From the NCBI GenBank assembly GCA_036874045.1, contig CM072335.1, positions 7,336,001 through 7,400,000 on the forward strand: a stretch of DNA of 64,000 nucleotides, given 5' to 3'. A model generated the notes under the pieces. It saw only the letters and a program-made list of their open reading frames with translations, did not search any database and was not told where the DNA came from. This stretch comes from Cymodocea nodosa. Its lineage: Eukaryota; Streptophyta; Magnoliopsida; Alismatales; Cymodoceaceae. Below are positions 1 to 11,700 of this stretch, piece after piece; positions within the stretch are counted from its first letter, which is position 1; each line of letters begins with the position of its first letter. The translations under genes were made by a program, and so were the position numbers.

Positions 1-654
1 CCTGAGTTAATTTTTGAAGTTTTAGGATTAAAGAATGAAGGTGTTGTTGTTACCAACAGATTTGACATAATAAGACAACCGGAATGGAACATTCAGTCTT
101 TATCAAAAATTCCAGATGTATATTCTGAAATGAGATTAATGGAAAATCTGAATGCAGAGGCAAGATTTATTGCAAATATATTGCATGCAATTTTATTTCA
201 GAGAGTTAGACACAATTTGGAAGTCAGTAGAATTTGTTTATATGCAACTTATGGCCTGCTGAATAGAATTCAAATAAATTGGTTTGATGTTTTTATGTCT
301 CAACTACAGCATATGAGTTCAAAGTTATTTTATGGTGATGCTGTATTTAGAATCCTTACAAGCCAATTGACTTTATCTGACTGGTCCTTTGAAACTAAAG
401 GCATGAGAGCATTTAGTGTCAAAGATTTGTAAAAATTCCAGGCCATGCATAAACCTCAACGACAACAACAACAACAACCTGATATAGACCATATACAACA
501 ACAACAACAACAAAGTTATTCAGTTTAAGCAGAACAGCAAACCCAGCTACCTACTGACTTAGATGCAGTGCTTAACGACATCAGAAATGATATTAGGCAT
601 CTAGGAGATAAAATATGTAATGCTATAAGTGATATACTTAGGAGGGGTCGATAA
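1..654 (+). pseudogene. ORF3 C-terminal part, Sirevirus SIR-1
   Basis: This is the end of the extra gene that Sireviruses carry beyond pol; its function is unknown and it is often called envelope-like. The frame is open from the window edge to a TAA at 430-432, then runs on in the same frame through a glutamine-rich stretch and one more stop to a TAA at 652-654. It aligns almost base for base with SIR-2 (3708-4355) and SIR-3 (28560-29217). The conserved core has ARFIANILHA, then RIQINWFDVF, then SKLFYGD. The stop at 430 is shared with SIR-2 (4131) but is CAA in SIR-3, so it predates the split of copies 1 and 2, or it is the true end of the protein in this subfamily. The start lies outside the window. 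Confidence 0.8.
456..513 (+). repeat. CAA microsatellite in ORF3
   Basis: Two runs of CAA/ACA triplets (about 463-478 and 495-513) encode glutamine tracts near the ORF3 C-terminus. The same tracts, with different repeat numbers, are in SIR-2 (about 4160-4215) and SIR-3 (about 29025-29075), so they are slippage-prone but conserved in place. Confidence 0.9.
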
Positions 655-782
655 CTGTTTTTGTTTGTTTCTGAATACAAAATGTAATGTTTGTATTACT
701 TGTTTGATTCATTGAACAATACATTTTTCTGTAAATGTGTTCAATTATTATTCTTGTTTATAGAAATCGTTGTTGTAATTCT

Positions 783-784
<2 letters not shown>

Positions 785-836
<52 letters not shown>
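785..836. repeat. (TA)n microsatellite in SIR-1 3' UTR
   Basis: About 26 TA units without interruption. SIR-2 has only a short irregular TA stretch at the matching place (about 4485-4500), so the run expanded in SIR-1 or its parent. The Tyr/Ile repeat read across it is not a protein. Confidence 0.95.
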
Positions 837-839
<3 letters not shown>

Positions 840-865
840 TCAGTAATTATCTTTTTGATTAATGA

Positions 866-880
866 CAAAAAGGGAGAGAA
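866..880 (+). promoter_or_regulatory. Inner polypurine tract, SIR-1
   Basis: A-rich then G-rich purine run (AAAAAGGGAGAGAA) between ORF3 and the LTR, about 300 bp before the tract that touches the LTR. Several polypurine tracts are typical of Sireviruses. SIR-2 has the same tract at 4532-4546. Confidence 0.7.
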
Positions 881-1172
881 ATATTATAAAAAGATGATTA
901 TGATCTTAATTGCATATATATATTATAAAAGGAGATGCTATTTAAATGGTTATTGTAATCTGACAGATGATAATTAGAAAACTGATACTTATATAATTAT
1001 TGACATTTGAGAGTTTTAGTTCTGAGAGGTAAAATTTACACAAACAACAGAAATAAGCTTAAGTGAACTTAAGTCAACAAACAAGTTTGTTGAATTAAAA
1101 GTTAACCCAACGAATGTGCTTTGTTGAGTTAAACATATTTCATAATTGATTTAATATGGTTTTTTCATCATC

Positions 1173-1185
1173 AAAAAGGGGGAGA
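1173..1185 (+). promoter_or_regulatory. Polypurine tract at the SIR-1 3' LTR
   Basis: AAAAAGGGGGAGA directly before the LTR start TGTTGAG. Its place and composition fit the primer site for plus-strand DNA synthesis in reverse transcription. Confidence 0.9.
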
Positions 1186-1782
1186 TTGTTGAGTATTTTT
1201 GTTTTGATGGTGTGTGCTGAATGAAAATAATCATATTTGCTCAATTACTATTGCTTATGAAAAGAAATTAAAATCATCAATTAATACAGAAAAAACTTAC
1301 TGATATAAATACTTGTCTGTATTGGATCTGAAGTTAATAACTAGTCGTTTCGTTGCATTAATTTCTCATTTAGCTAAACGTTAAGTTAACGTGTGTTTTT
1401 ATTGAAAAGCATGATATGTTTTAATGTTATATCTTCTGTATCATGAACAGTGCACGTTTAGACAACTCGTTAAGTTAGAGTTTTGTTTGTATAGAGGTCA
1501 CATGAGAACTCGTTAAGTTAAAGGCTTAAAGGTTAAAATAGGTCACGTGATAACTCGTTAAGTTAGTGAGTAAAAGAAGAGACGAACTCGTTAAGTTAGT
1601 GTTATACACGTGATGAAATTATAAGTTGCGAATGTTGTATTGTATCACGTGAGGTGCACATTTTTAACTCGTTAAGTTAACATAACTAAACGCGTTGAGT
1701 TGCTATATTGAACACTAAGGCAACGCGTTAGGTTAGCGTTATAAACTTAAGTTGTTATTTTTGCACGTGGTAAAATTCTTAT

Positions 1783-1790
1783 TATAAAAG
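1783..1790 (+). promoter_or_regulatory. TATA box in the SIR-1 LTR
   Basis: TATAAAAG about 600 bp into the LTR, just after a CACGTG. The matching site in SIR-2 (5440-5447) reads TATAAAAA. It probably marks the U3/R promoter; the start site itself cannot be seen. Confidence 0.6.
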
Positions 1791-1805
1791 CATTTGTTTA
1801 TTACT

Positions 1806-1915
1806 GGTTCGTTGAGTTGACATAACACAACAGAGATGGTTCGTTGAGTTATCATAACACAACGGAGATGGTTCGTTGAGATAGCATAACACCACAGACA
1901 TAGTTCGTTGAGTTA
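1806..1915 (+). repeat. 32-bp tandem repeat in the SIR-1 LTR
   Basis: Three full units and a partial fourth, each opening with GGTTCGTTGAG and ending with CATAACACAACAGAGAT or close to it, starting near 1806, 1838, 1870 and 1901. SIR-2 keeps only the last unit (about 5663-5710), preceded by a different block. Confidence 0.85.
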
Positions 1916-2789
1916 GCTACAATACTTGTCACGTGAAATGGCACATGATGAACTCGTTAAGTTAGAAACGTTAAGTTATATATATATACTTGTGTTACTC
2001 GTTTAGTTAACATTAAAGTAACAACTTCTTATTACACTAATGAAAAATTTTTGGACGAGAAAGTTTATTTTCAGGAAATTTTTCAAAGATCCAGGACTGA
2101 TGATTAAAGAAAATTCGAAATATAAACGTGTGTGTTTCGATGAAGGAAAAAGAAAAGACGTGGAGAAGTGGAAAACTGGTAGTGGTTAAATGTGAAGGAT
2201 ATGCATGAAATGAAGATACAGTATAAAAGACATAGAATTCTCGTTGATCAATTTATCCTTGCACACAAAACGAAAAATCTTTTCAAGGATCAAACCATTC
2301 CTGCACACCAAAAGAAAAATCTTTTTCAAGGATCAAAAACACCTCTTCGGGAAAAATCTCTCAAGTGGAAGAAAGTTCAGTGAAGCATAAAAAGGTAAGA
2401 TTTTCGTCACTGAAGATTTAAAGTATCAGAAGAAAGTAAATTCGGTGAAGCATGAAAATACAAGATATTCGTCACTAAAGAATTGCTGAAGAAGAAAAAG
2501 AAGAAGAAGAAAGATCTCAAACAGGGAGAAAAGTTTTAAATTCCGCAAATTAGTTTTCTCTGTTTGTAGTTACGAAATTGTTTAGATGATACATGGTATC
2601 GAAATATAATTGCATCTACAATTTTTGAGGAGAATTGAATTGTATATATTTTATTAAAACCTTGAATAAAAATGATTTTATGAAAACAATGTCTCGACTT
2701 GTTTTTGAGTTTTAAAGTTTCAATTATATTTAAGAAAATATTAAAAATACACAATTCACCCCCCTCTTGTGTAGCCATACGATCCTACA

Positions 2790-4355
2790 AATAAACTCAT
2801 CAGTTTCGAACACACTGAAACTAATGAAGATAATGAGACTTTATTTTCCCTTGCTAGAAAGCTTGAGAAGAAATACAAGTCAAATATGAGCTTAAGTTTT
2901 TCTATTAGTACAAGTCCTGATGATGTAGAAATTGACAAATCAGAGCATCAGGCACCTGACATTGAACAAGTTATTGCAGATATAATTGACAATGTTGAGG
3001 TAGTAACTAGTTCACAAGCTGAATTGTTTGGAGTAGCAGATATTGAAAATGTTAAGACTCTAGAAGAGCTAAAAGTTAACCAGCCTTCTTCAGAATCTAT
3101 AGAAACAAAGTCTGAGAATTCACAACATGAATCAATGGAAATATCTGTTGAACAGAATGAACAATTACAGACAGATACACCGACTGTAGAATTTGTGGAA
3201 AAATTGAACTCTGAACATTCTATAGAGATTAAATAGATGAATGTTGAGCATATTGACAATGTTCCTAACACTGTTGAAGCTGAAGAATGAAGCTTACCTG
3301 AGCAGCTTCAAGATAATATTTTGGAAGAGGAACAACATGACATTCATTTTGAAGAAGAAGTTCCTGAAGATGAATTAAACTTTGAATCACGGCTTCAGGT
3401 ATCACCTTCTTTGTGTACAATATTACAAATTCAAAGTAATACAATTCATTTTAGATCTGAAGAAGCATTGCAGAAATACAATAATCTGATTACATGTCGG
3501 ATTCTACATGCTCGTCCAATAAAATTCAGAAATTTGATGGAAATAAGAGATCTGTTTGAGTTTCAAGGCCTCATTAAATTCTTGCCAGTAGGAATGAAAT
3601 GGAAGCAATACATAGAGCTTATTGCAGCTTTTTATAGCAATCTGGTCAAGAATGGAAATTTTCTAAAAACTCAAATAAATGAACAGGAGTTTATATTGTC
3701 TCCTACGTTAATTTTTGAAGTTTTAGGATTAAAGAACGAAGGTGTTGTTGTTACAAACAGATTTAACATGATAAGACAACTAGAATGGAACATTCAGTCT
3801 TTATCAAAAATTCCAGATGTATATTCTGAAATGAGATTAATGGAAAATCTGAATGTAGAGGCAAGGTTTATTGCAAATATATTGCATGCAAATTTATTTC
3901 AGAGAGTTGGACACAATTTGGAAGTCAGCAGAAGCTGTTTGTATGCAACTTATGGCCTGCTGAATAGAATTCAAATAAATTGGTTTGATGTTTTTATGTC
4001 TCAACTATAGCATATGAGTTCAAAGTTATTTTATGGTGATGTTGTATGTAGAATCCTTGCAAGCCAATTGACTTTATTCGACTGGCCCTCTCAAACTAAA
4101 GGCATGAGAGCATTTAGTGTTAAAGATTTGTAAAAATTCCAGGCCATGCATAAACCTCAACGACAACATCAACAACAACCTGATTATGCAGACCATATAC
4201 AACAACAACAACAAAGTTATTCAGTTCAAGCAAAATAGCAAACCCAGCTACCTTCTGACTTAGATGCAGTGCTTAACGACATCAGAAATGATATTAGGCA
4301 TCTAGGAGATAAAATATGTAATGCTATAAGTGATATACTTAGGAGGGGTCGATAA
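2790..4355 (+). pseudogene. ORF3, middle and C-terminal parts, Sirevirus SIR-2
   Basis: This continues ORF3 of SIR-2 from the point where SIR-1 is inserted. Order: a charged, Ser/Glu-rich low-complexity middle (2790-3400) likely to be disordered; then a conserved domain that opens with IRDLFEFQGL (about 3545-3575), contains AAFYSNL, ILSPTLIFEVLGL and ARFIANILHANLF, and closes with RIQINWFDVF and SKLFYGD; then a Gln-rich tail ending in TAA at 4353-4355. In-frame stops lie at 3234, about 3287, 4006, 4131 and in the tail. The domain layout resembles the plant transposon protein domain found in other retroelement ORFs (inference from pattern only). No start codon is present because the 5' part lies left of the window. 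Confidence 0.8.
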
Positions 4356-4531
4356 CTGTTTTGTTTGTTTCTGAATACAAAATGTAATGTTTGTATTACT
4401 TGTTTGATTCATTGAACAATACATTTTTCTGTAAAAATGTTCAATTATTATTCTTGTTTATAGAAAGAGTTGTAATTATATCTCGTATATATTTATATAT
4501 ATTCTTTGTAATTATCTTTTTGATTAATGAC

Positions 4532-4546
4532 AAAAAGGGGGAGAAA
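4532..4546 (+). promoter_or_regulatory. Inner polypurine tract, SIR-2
   Basis: CAAAAAGGGGGAGAAA between ORF3 and the LTR, matching the inner tract of SIR-1 at 866-880. Confidence 0.7.
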
Positions 4547-4827
4547 TATTATAAAAAGATGATTATGATCTTAATTGCATTATAAAAGGAGATGCTATTT
4601 AAATGGTTATTGTAATCTGATAGATGATAATTAGAAAACTGATACTTATATAATTATTGGCATCTGAGAGTTTTAGTTCTGAGATGTAAAATTTACACAA
4701 ACAATAGAAATAAGCTTAAGTGAACTTGAGTCAACAAACAAGTTTGTTGAATTAAAAGTTAACCCAACGAAGGTGCTTTGTTGAGTTAAACATATTTCAT
4801 AATTGATTTAATATGATTTTGTCATCA

Positions 4828-4842
4828 TCAAAAAGGGAGAGA
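4828..4842 (+). promoter_or_regulatory. Polypurine tract at the SIR-2 3' LTR
   Basis: Purine run CAAAAAGGGAGAGA directly before the LTR start TGTTGAG. Confidence 0.85.
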
Positions 4843-5439
4843 TTGTTGAGTATTTTGTTTTGATGATGTGTGCTGAATGAATTTAATCATATTTGCTCAA
4901 TTACTATTGCTTGTGAAAAGAAATTAAAATCAGCAATTAATACAGAAAAAGCTTACTGGCATAAATACTTGTCTGTATTGGATCTGAAGTTAATAACAAG
5001 TTGTTTTGTTGCATTAATTTCTCATTTAACTAAATGTCAAGTTAATGTGTGTTTTTATTGAAAAGCATGATATGTTTTAAAGTTATATCTTCTGTATCAT
5101 GAACAGTGCACATTTAGACAACTCGTTAAGTTAGAGTTTTGTTTGTATAGAGGTCACGTGAGAACTCGTTAAGTTAGAGGCTTAAAGGTTAAAATAGGTC
5201 ACGTGATAGCTCGTTAAGTTAGTGAGTAAAAGAAGAGACGAATTCATTAAGTTAGTGTTATACACGTGGTGAAATTATAAGTTACGAATGTTGTATTGTA
5301 ACACGTGAGGTGCACATGTTTAACTCGTTAAGTTAACATAACTAAACGTGTTGAGTTGCTATATTGAACACTAAGGCAACGCGTTAGGTTAGCGTTATAA
5401 ACTTAAGTTGTTATTTTTTGCACGTGGTAAAATTCTTAT

Positions 5440-5447
5440 TATAAAAA
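5440..5447 (+). promoter_or_regulatory. TATA box in the SIR-2 LTR
   Basis: TATAAAAA just downstream of a CACGTG, aligned with TATAAAAG at 1783-1790 in SIR-1. Confidence 0.55.
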
Positions 5448-5460
5448 CATTTGTTTATGA

Positions 5461-5665
5461 CTGAATCGGTGAGTTAAAGCTTTTTCAGAGACTTACAGGT
5501 GTAACTATCCGAAAGGTAACTTAAGTCATGTTTTCAGGTCTTCACACGTGTCTCACTAGTTTTATGATATAAAGAGTTTTTCGGTGACTTACAACTGTAA
5601 CTATCCGAAACTTAAACTGTTTTCGGTGAGTTATCATTTAACCTTCCGAAAGAAAGGTTAAGCTG
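5461..5665 (+). repeat. Motif block unique to the SIR-2 LTR
   Basis: About 200 bp with alternating TTTTCGGTGAGTTA and TAACTATCCGAAA half-sites. This motif form is typical of the LTRs of TORK-1, SIR-4 and the solo LTR at 43244-44605, not of the SIR-1/SIR-2 family. The block is absent from the SIR-1 LTR. Confidence 0.8.
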
Positions 5666-6553
5666 GTTCATTGAGTTAGCATAACACCACAGACTTAGTT
5701 CGTTGAGTTAGCTGCAGTACTTGTCACGTGAAATGGCACATGAGGAACTCGCTAAGTTAGAAACGTTAAGTTATATATATATACTTGTGTTACTCATTTA
5801 GTTAACATTAAAGTAACGACTTCGTATTACACTTGATGGAAAATTCTTTGGACAAGAAAGTTTATTTTGCAGGAAATTTTTCAGAGATCTAGGACTAATA
5901 ATTAAAGAAAATTCGAAATATAAACATGGGTTAGAACGTGTGTGTTTCGATGAAGGAAAAAGAAAAGATGTGGAGAAGTGGAAAACTGGTAGTGGTTAAA
6001 CGTGAAGGATATGCATGAAATGAAGATACAATATAAAAGGCATAGAATTCTCGTTGATCAAACTATCTCTGCACACCAAAAGAAAAATCTTTTTCAGGGA
6101 TCAAAAACACCTCTTCGGGCATAATCTCTCAAGTGGAAGAAAATTCAGTGAAGCAAAAAAGGGTATTATATACGTCACTGAAGATTTGAAGTATCAGAAG
6201 AAAGTAAATTCGGTGAAGCAGAGAAAGACAAGATATTCGTCACTGAAGAATTGCTGAAGAAGAAAAAGAAGAAGAAATATCTCAAATAGGGAGAAAAGTT
6301 TTAAATTTCGCAAATTAATTTTCTCTGTTTGTAGTTATGAAATTGTTTAGATGATACATGGTATCGAGTTATAATTGTATCTACAATTTATGAGGAGAAT
6401 TGAATTGTACATTGTAATTGAAACCTTGAATAAAAATGATTTTATGAAAACAATGTCTCGACTTGTTTTTGTGTTTTAAAGTTTCAATTATACTTCAGAA
6501 AATATTAAAAATACACAATTCAACCCCCTCTTATGTAGCCATACGATCCTACA

Positions 6554-6882
6554 AGATCATTGTAATTAAGGACGTAAGGCTTAATATTGAATCAAAGTTT
6601 TAAACAGTAAGGTGTTAATCATATTATACTAATATAACATATGGTTCAAGTATGAAGCAAAAAAAGTAGATGTAGTTTAGATTATGGGTGAATCATCAAA
6701 AATTTTCTATATTCTTGTGATTTTCATCATTGTTTCTTTCCTCTTATTACTTGTCAAATTCACCCAAATCATTAAATTCACTATACAAGTTGATCTTATT
6801 TATTTATTTGTGCATTATTAGTTAAAATCATATTAGAATTCATTATTCACTCTCATTTTAGTGAAGCCAATTGATTTTATCA
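6554..6882 (+). mobile_element. Decayed LTR end of an old copia element
   Basis: AT-rich sequence after the SIR-2 LTR. Its last 50 bases (ATTCATTATTCACTCTCATTTT..., ending near TTTTATCA at 6882) look like a mutated copia LTR end, which typically reads TTCACCCCC...ATCCTAACA. The following primer-site relic and gag relic support this. The LTR start cannot be placed. Confidence 0.45.
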
Positions 6883-6883
6883 A

Positions 6884-6898
6884 GTAATATCAAAGTGC
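6884..6898 (+). promoter_or_regulatory. Relic primer-binding site
   Basis: GTAATATCAAAGTGC resembles TGGTATCAGAGC, the site complementary to initiator tRNA-Met used by copia elements, with several transitions. It lies between the decayed LTR end and the gag relic. Confidence 0.5.
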
Positions 6899-6984
6899 AA
6901 TTGATCTAATTAATAAATTTAATCATTTATAAATTACAACTTCATCATCCAACAACTCTATTCATATTGTTAAAGGGAAAAAAT

Positions 6985-8005
6985 CTCCTAACCATCAATG
7001 TTTGATGGATTTAATTGCATTTATTGGAACCATTGTATGATTGTGCTCCTTGAATTGGTTGATTTCTATTAATGTAACATATTTGTGAATAGATTTGAGT
7101 TTTGGTATAAACTACACTTGAAATAGAATGAGAATGAGAAAAATGGCTTGACTAGAAGCAAAGAAGATGAATACACTATTTTGTACACTTTGTAAATCAA
7201 TTTAGTAAGGTTTCAACATGTACCACATTTCATAAAGCATAGCATACAACAAAAGTTACACATGAAAACACTAATCAAGTGAAAAAACTAAGATTATTAT
7301 GCGTGTGAAAAAATATGAGTCATTTACAATGAATCCTCTTAAGCCTATTAATGATATTCTTCCTAGATCTCTTGACAAGGAATATTCTCAACAAGATCTT
7401 ATATGAAAAGTGTTTAAGTCGCTTACTTTAGAGTGAGAAAAGAAGACAACTATAATTAAAGAGGCAAAGGACCTATTCAATTACATCTCCTTGTAGGAGC
7501 TTATTAGAATCCTCATGGCATAAGAGGTTTAAATGAAGACTATACATGATGAAAGAAACTAAAGAAGCAAGCTCCAAGAAAAATGAGAAGAACAAAAAAA
7601 TTGCACTTAAAGCCCCAATCAAGTCTAAGGATTGAAAGATGAAGAAATTGCATTATTTGCTAAGATGTTGAAAAAAATCTTAATGTGAGGCAAGGAAGAA
7701 TGAAAATCAAGAAAGGATGGGCACTACAAAGAAAAGCCAAATGAAGAAAGTCCATGTAAAATCAATGCAACAAGCAAAGGACATATTAGAAGATATTATC
7801 TCTTGGAAACGATGAAGTATGAAAGAGAAAAGAAAAAAAAGAGAAGAATAAGTATGAGAAGAAAGCCTTGCAAGTCACTTGAAGATAACTCAAGTTGAAG
7901 AAACAACAAACATGTGCTTCATGAGATGGTAAACACTCAACTTGATCTAGATAATATGGATGTTAATGAATCACTTGATGTTTTTAATGAATATCCTAAG
8001 CTATA
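6985..8005 (+). pseudogene. Decayed copia (Sirevirus-like) gag
   Basis: No open frame survives, but conceptual translation in shifting frames gives a recognisable Sirevirus gag in the right order: FDGFNCIYWNHCMIVLLELV near 7000-7065 (family FDGTNYxYWKxRM), EAKKMNTLFCTL near 7155-7190, VKKYESFTMNP near 7310-7335, KVFKSLTLE followed by KEAKDL near 7405-7480, and KKALQVT with a TGA in place of Trp near 7860-7885. Many stops and frameshifts make it far older than the other Sireviruses here. No pol follows it. Confidence 0.7.
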
Positions 8006-8714
8006 AAACCTAAAACTCTCTATACTACATCATCAAATGTATATGTCTAGAAAACCATATATAGGATTCCCTAAACTTTAAAACTTTGTACACTTCACCA
8101 TAACTACTAAACCAAATGGCTTAAATCCAATAACAGTAGTTAACAGAGTTGATCAACAACTTTTAAAAATTTCAGTGGTTCTTAATTAAAAGGCTACTAA
8201 GGTGTACAATAACTAAGCATTAAAAAATTCATTAATGACTATTAGGGGGTTATTAACGGTGAAATACATAGGATATCTACGGTAAAACTTGATATAACTT
8301 AGGATGTGTTTTTGGTAATTAGTTTATTTGAATGATAGTCAAACAATCAATACATGTATGAAACAGCTATGGAAAACTAAGTTTAAATGGGATGAATGAA
8401 CATGAAAAGCGATTGTTTGAAAAGTTCTTTGATTTCTAAAGTATTTCACTTTAACACAATTGAAGAACTCATATATTCAAATACAGACAGAACATGCATT
8501 ATCATCTAGACCACCAAGCTCACCTCAACTCCACCTGTTTTATTTGAACCATATAAAAACACTGGTCACCGACACCATGTCAATTAAGTTGTAAACATCA
8601 GGCTTGTTTCGGTTCCATTTGAAGTAGATGACATAAGACACGAAGATACGTACTATAATGCAAGACATATTTTGATAATGATATATAGAGAAGAGAAGGT
8701 TGAGGTGATGACCA
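8006..8714. other. Non-coding 3' flank of the host gene
   Basis: AT-rich sequence between the gag relic and the stop codon of the host gene. I see no ORF, repeat or RNA gene. The part next to 8714 probably holds the 3' UTR of the minus-strand gene; there is no clear AATAAA. Confidence 0.5.
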
Positions 8715-11700
8715 TCACACCCAGCTATTGGAGATGGGGAAGTCGATGAACCTGAAGGAGGCCTCTCCGGTAGTGTCTTTCACGTGCTTGGCCTCGTCGT
8801 TCAGGGATATGTTCTGCATCAGCTGGTCCGGCGACGGTGGCATCATGACAGCTGGTGTCGTACCCCGCGGCGCCCGTCCACGACCTCTGGATGCTGCCGG
8901 AGGCGGCTGCGGAGGCAGCTCGCGGTCCCACATGAGGACGTGGATGAGGATGGACTGGACGGCGTGACGGTGAAGAGAGAGTTTCTGGCTGAGGGAGACG
9001 GTGTCATAGCAGCGGATGGCTCCCGCCGATGAAACCATCCACGGGAGGACCTTGTCGTTGGAAACCCTCGAGACGACGAGAAGTTTTCCTAATCTCGTTG
9101 CCTCCTTGTAGAGCTCCCGCAGGCCGGAGCGGGTTGACGGAAGCCCCGGATCGTCGTCGTCGACCACGGATGATATGAAGATAAAGCCCTATTAATTAAT
9201 ATTAATTATGATGATAAATTAATTATTAAAACCGATCTTGCGGAGTCTCCAATAATTCCATTTCTGTGTGACAATATTATGTATATACATATATATATGT
9301 TTTAAATTCGTACGTAATACGTACGCAGAGCTAGACAGGTGGAGGATGTAGAAGATATTTAAATATGAGCTAGCCAATGAAATTAAAGATCGAACCTCCT
9401 CCGTGCGACTAACCGCAAAGCCAAGCTTGGTGTCACCCTCGAGAAGCTTGATCTCAATGGCATACTCTCCAGCCACGGGGGTGTACCAGAGACGGACGGC
9501 CTTCACCACTCCGATATCCACGCCGTGGTAATCCTCGAAGCCGTAAAGACTCGCGTTGGCCAGATTGGAGAGGTCATTCAGGGAGCCGGCGTTCACAGTG
9601 GACGACGCCGTCTCCCCTGAGATCTATATATCATGCATGACACAAATCATGCGTATATAAACAGCAAGCAATGATATATAGGGTCATATATATATATAGA
9701 TGATCGAGTACTGAATCATGAAAGTTGGCTGTTGTCTTGAGGAAATTATTTAAGCAATTGAGTGATGAAGTACCACTTGCAGATGGACGCATGCATAGAT
9801 GCAAGTAATATGAACGTACGTACTTTGGTGAGCAAGGCCTCGGTTTGCACGTTCATGAAGACGATGGGGACGCCGGAGGCTTGGGAGGCGTTGAGCCAGG
9901 AGTTGGCCCTCGCAAGGGTGTCCTCGAGGCTGTTGTACTGGATGTTGGAAGGGTTGGTTGACCTCGGCAGGATCAGCAGCGAGAGGAAGCAACTGGAGTG
10001 CTGTATCGGCAACGCCTCTTTCATCTTCTTCTCCCAAGGGTACGACACGTACCCGTCTTGCAGCTGCGCCTTGCTCAGCGCCGACGCCACCCTTGTGCCC
10101 CTTGAACCTTCATTAATTTCAGGGTTTCCCAATCATCCCACCTTGTGAGCAAGTTAATTAATCAAAGACACCAACAAATTATACAAGTCGATCGATCAGA
10201 AACAACAACACATGGAACACCGCGAAGATCGATCGATCTTGCGGGGGTCGTCGAGCACCTACGGCGATGAAACATGTGTGACCGGGAACTGGAGATCGCA
10301 AGTTAGCTCTTGGATCTGGTGCTGGCGCGTCAATCGTTTGATTGCATTAGTTAATAACTAGAATAACTAATGGGTTTGGAGGGTGTCCACCACTTGGACT
10401 TTGTGAGCTATATATTATTGGTTTTTGTTTCTTAATTTTTCCCTCACCAATTGTTTTTTGTTTAATTTTTTCTTTTAAAAAGAAAACAAACTATTAGTTT
10501 TTTCTTACATTTTCTATGACAGCTAGCTAGCTAGCTGCGAATCTATCATAATTAATTGTGTGGTAAATTATATATATATAGATATATCCAAGGACGCCAT
10601 CGAAATTAGTACGAGCTAGTCAGGTAAAGTGCGATCGACGTAATCCGAGTGTTATATATAAGATGATAAAATTCATCTTTCACACTATATATTGTCCAAT
10701 AAATGATGTTCTGGATTAAACATTAATTGAAAATACGTACAGTCATTGTCCAAATTAAAAAATAATAATAACAAAAGGTGTAGAATTAACACTTTGGAAG
10801 AAAGAATTCCATATATATGACATCAATTTGATTTGTGTAAAAGAGAATATTCCACCAAATTAATTAACAACTAAGCATCTGAACTATTGTATTCTTATTA
10901 GCTAACCATTTCAGAAATACTACCATTAGTTTGTAAATTTCACTTTAATTTAATTTCTTTTCTATTAATTCTACCCTTCAATCTCGAGATGAATAATCCG
11001 GTGTAGTTTTAATTTCTCCCTTGCAATTAAATAGAGTAAAAGTGCCTCTCACTAGTAGTGGAGGTTTTTAGTTCTACAACAATTAATTTCCACCAATAGT
11101 TAACGTTGCCTTTTACAGAATAAATTTCTCTGCATTTATTGCATATAATCAGGAATATTATGATAAGAATATATATATGTTACCTATAAATAAATCAATT
11201 AAGATAATTCAAGCAATGACAAATAGCAATTAATATTATTAATCTATTATAGCTAGATTTAAATGTTGAAGGTCAAGAAAACAAGGCATGACTCGTTGAT
11301 ATATAGGTGAGTACGGTTTTCCTCATGCGATCAAATTAATCTCCAGGTCATGGAATAAAATTTGAAAAAAAGAAGACGTTGCAACAGATTATTTTCTCGA
11401 AATGGTCGATTACACCTATGCATCAAATTAATTCTGCGGTAGATATATATGGTACAGATGAACCACACACACACCTATATATATATGTGCAATGTTTAAT
11501 CGATGATGGGAAAAGAAAAAAAGTTTCAAGAATATTATAAACAGTTAGAGAAAAATGAAGGATGGAGAAGATGACAGACTGTGATGACGATGCACCAACG
11601 TACCTTGCAACTCGACGCATTCGCGCTCGGTTCGATCGACGAATGAAACGGCGTAGTTAGGGTCGTGGATGCTCCTGAGGACGTACTGCTTCTTGCCGGC

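Larger units (their letters stand above)
1187..2789 (+). mobile_element. 3' LTR of Sirevirus SIR-1
   Basis: The LTR starts TGTTGAGTATTTTTG after the polypurine tract and ends CGATCCTACA (1603 bp, TG...CA). It aligns with the SIR-2 LTR at 4844-6553. Its first half is packed with ACTCGTTAAGTTA and close variants (near 1461, 1506, 1551, 1581, 1665 and 1948) and with five CACGTG G-boxes. The sequence just after it (2790) resumes in the middle of ORF3 of SIR-2, as shown by alignment with 21681-21700 of SIR-3, so SIR-1 is inserted in SIR-2. The other LTR and the left target duplication lie outside the window. Confidence 0.9.
4844..6553 (+). mobile_element. 3' LTR of Sirevirus SIR-2
   Basis: 1710-bp LTR, TGTTGAGTATTTTG to CGATCCTACA, same family as 1187-2789. 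It has seven CACGTG sites and repeated ACTCGTTAAGTTA motifs. It differs from the SIR-1 LTR mainly by a block at about 5461-5665 that takes the place of two units of the 32-bp repeat. The right flank starts AGATC; the left target duplication is outside the window. Confidence 0.9.

Noticed and set aside
735..977. Open frame with a long Tyr/Ile repeat
   Set aside because: It is the (TA)n microsatellite in the SIR-1 3' UTR read as protein.
1450..2010. Regularly repeated motif that could suggest a CRISPR-like array
   Set aside because: Spacing is irregular, units are short and lie in an LTR of a plant retrotransposon.
8728..9032. Plus-strand GC-rich open frames
   Set aside because: They are antisense shadows of exon 4 of the host gene, which has spliced homologous blocks on the minus strand.
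9750..10148. Other frames across exon 2, both strands
   Set aside because: The spliced minus-strand frame continues the conserved protein on both sides; the others do not.
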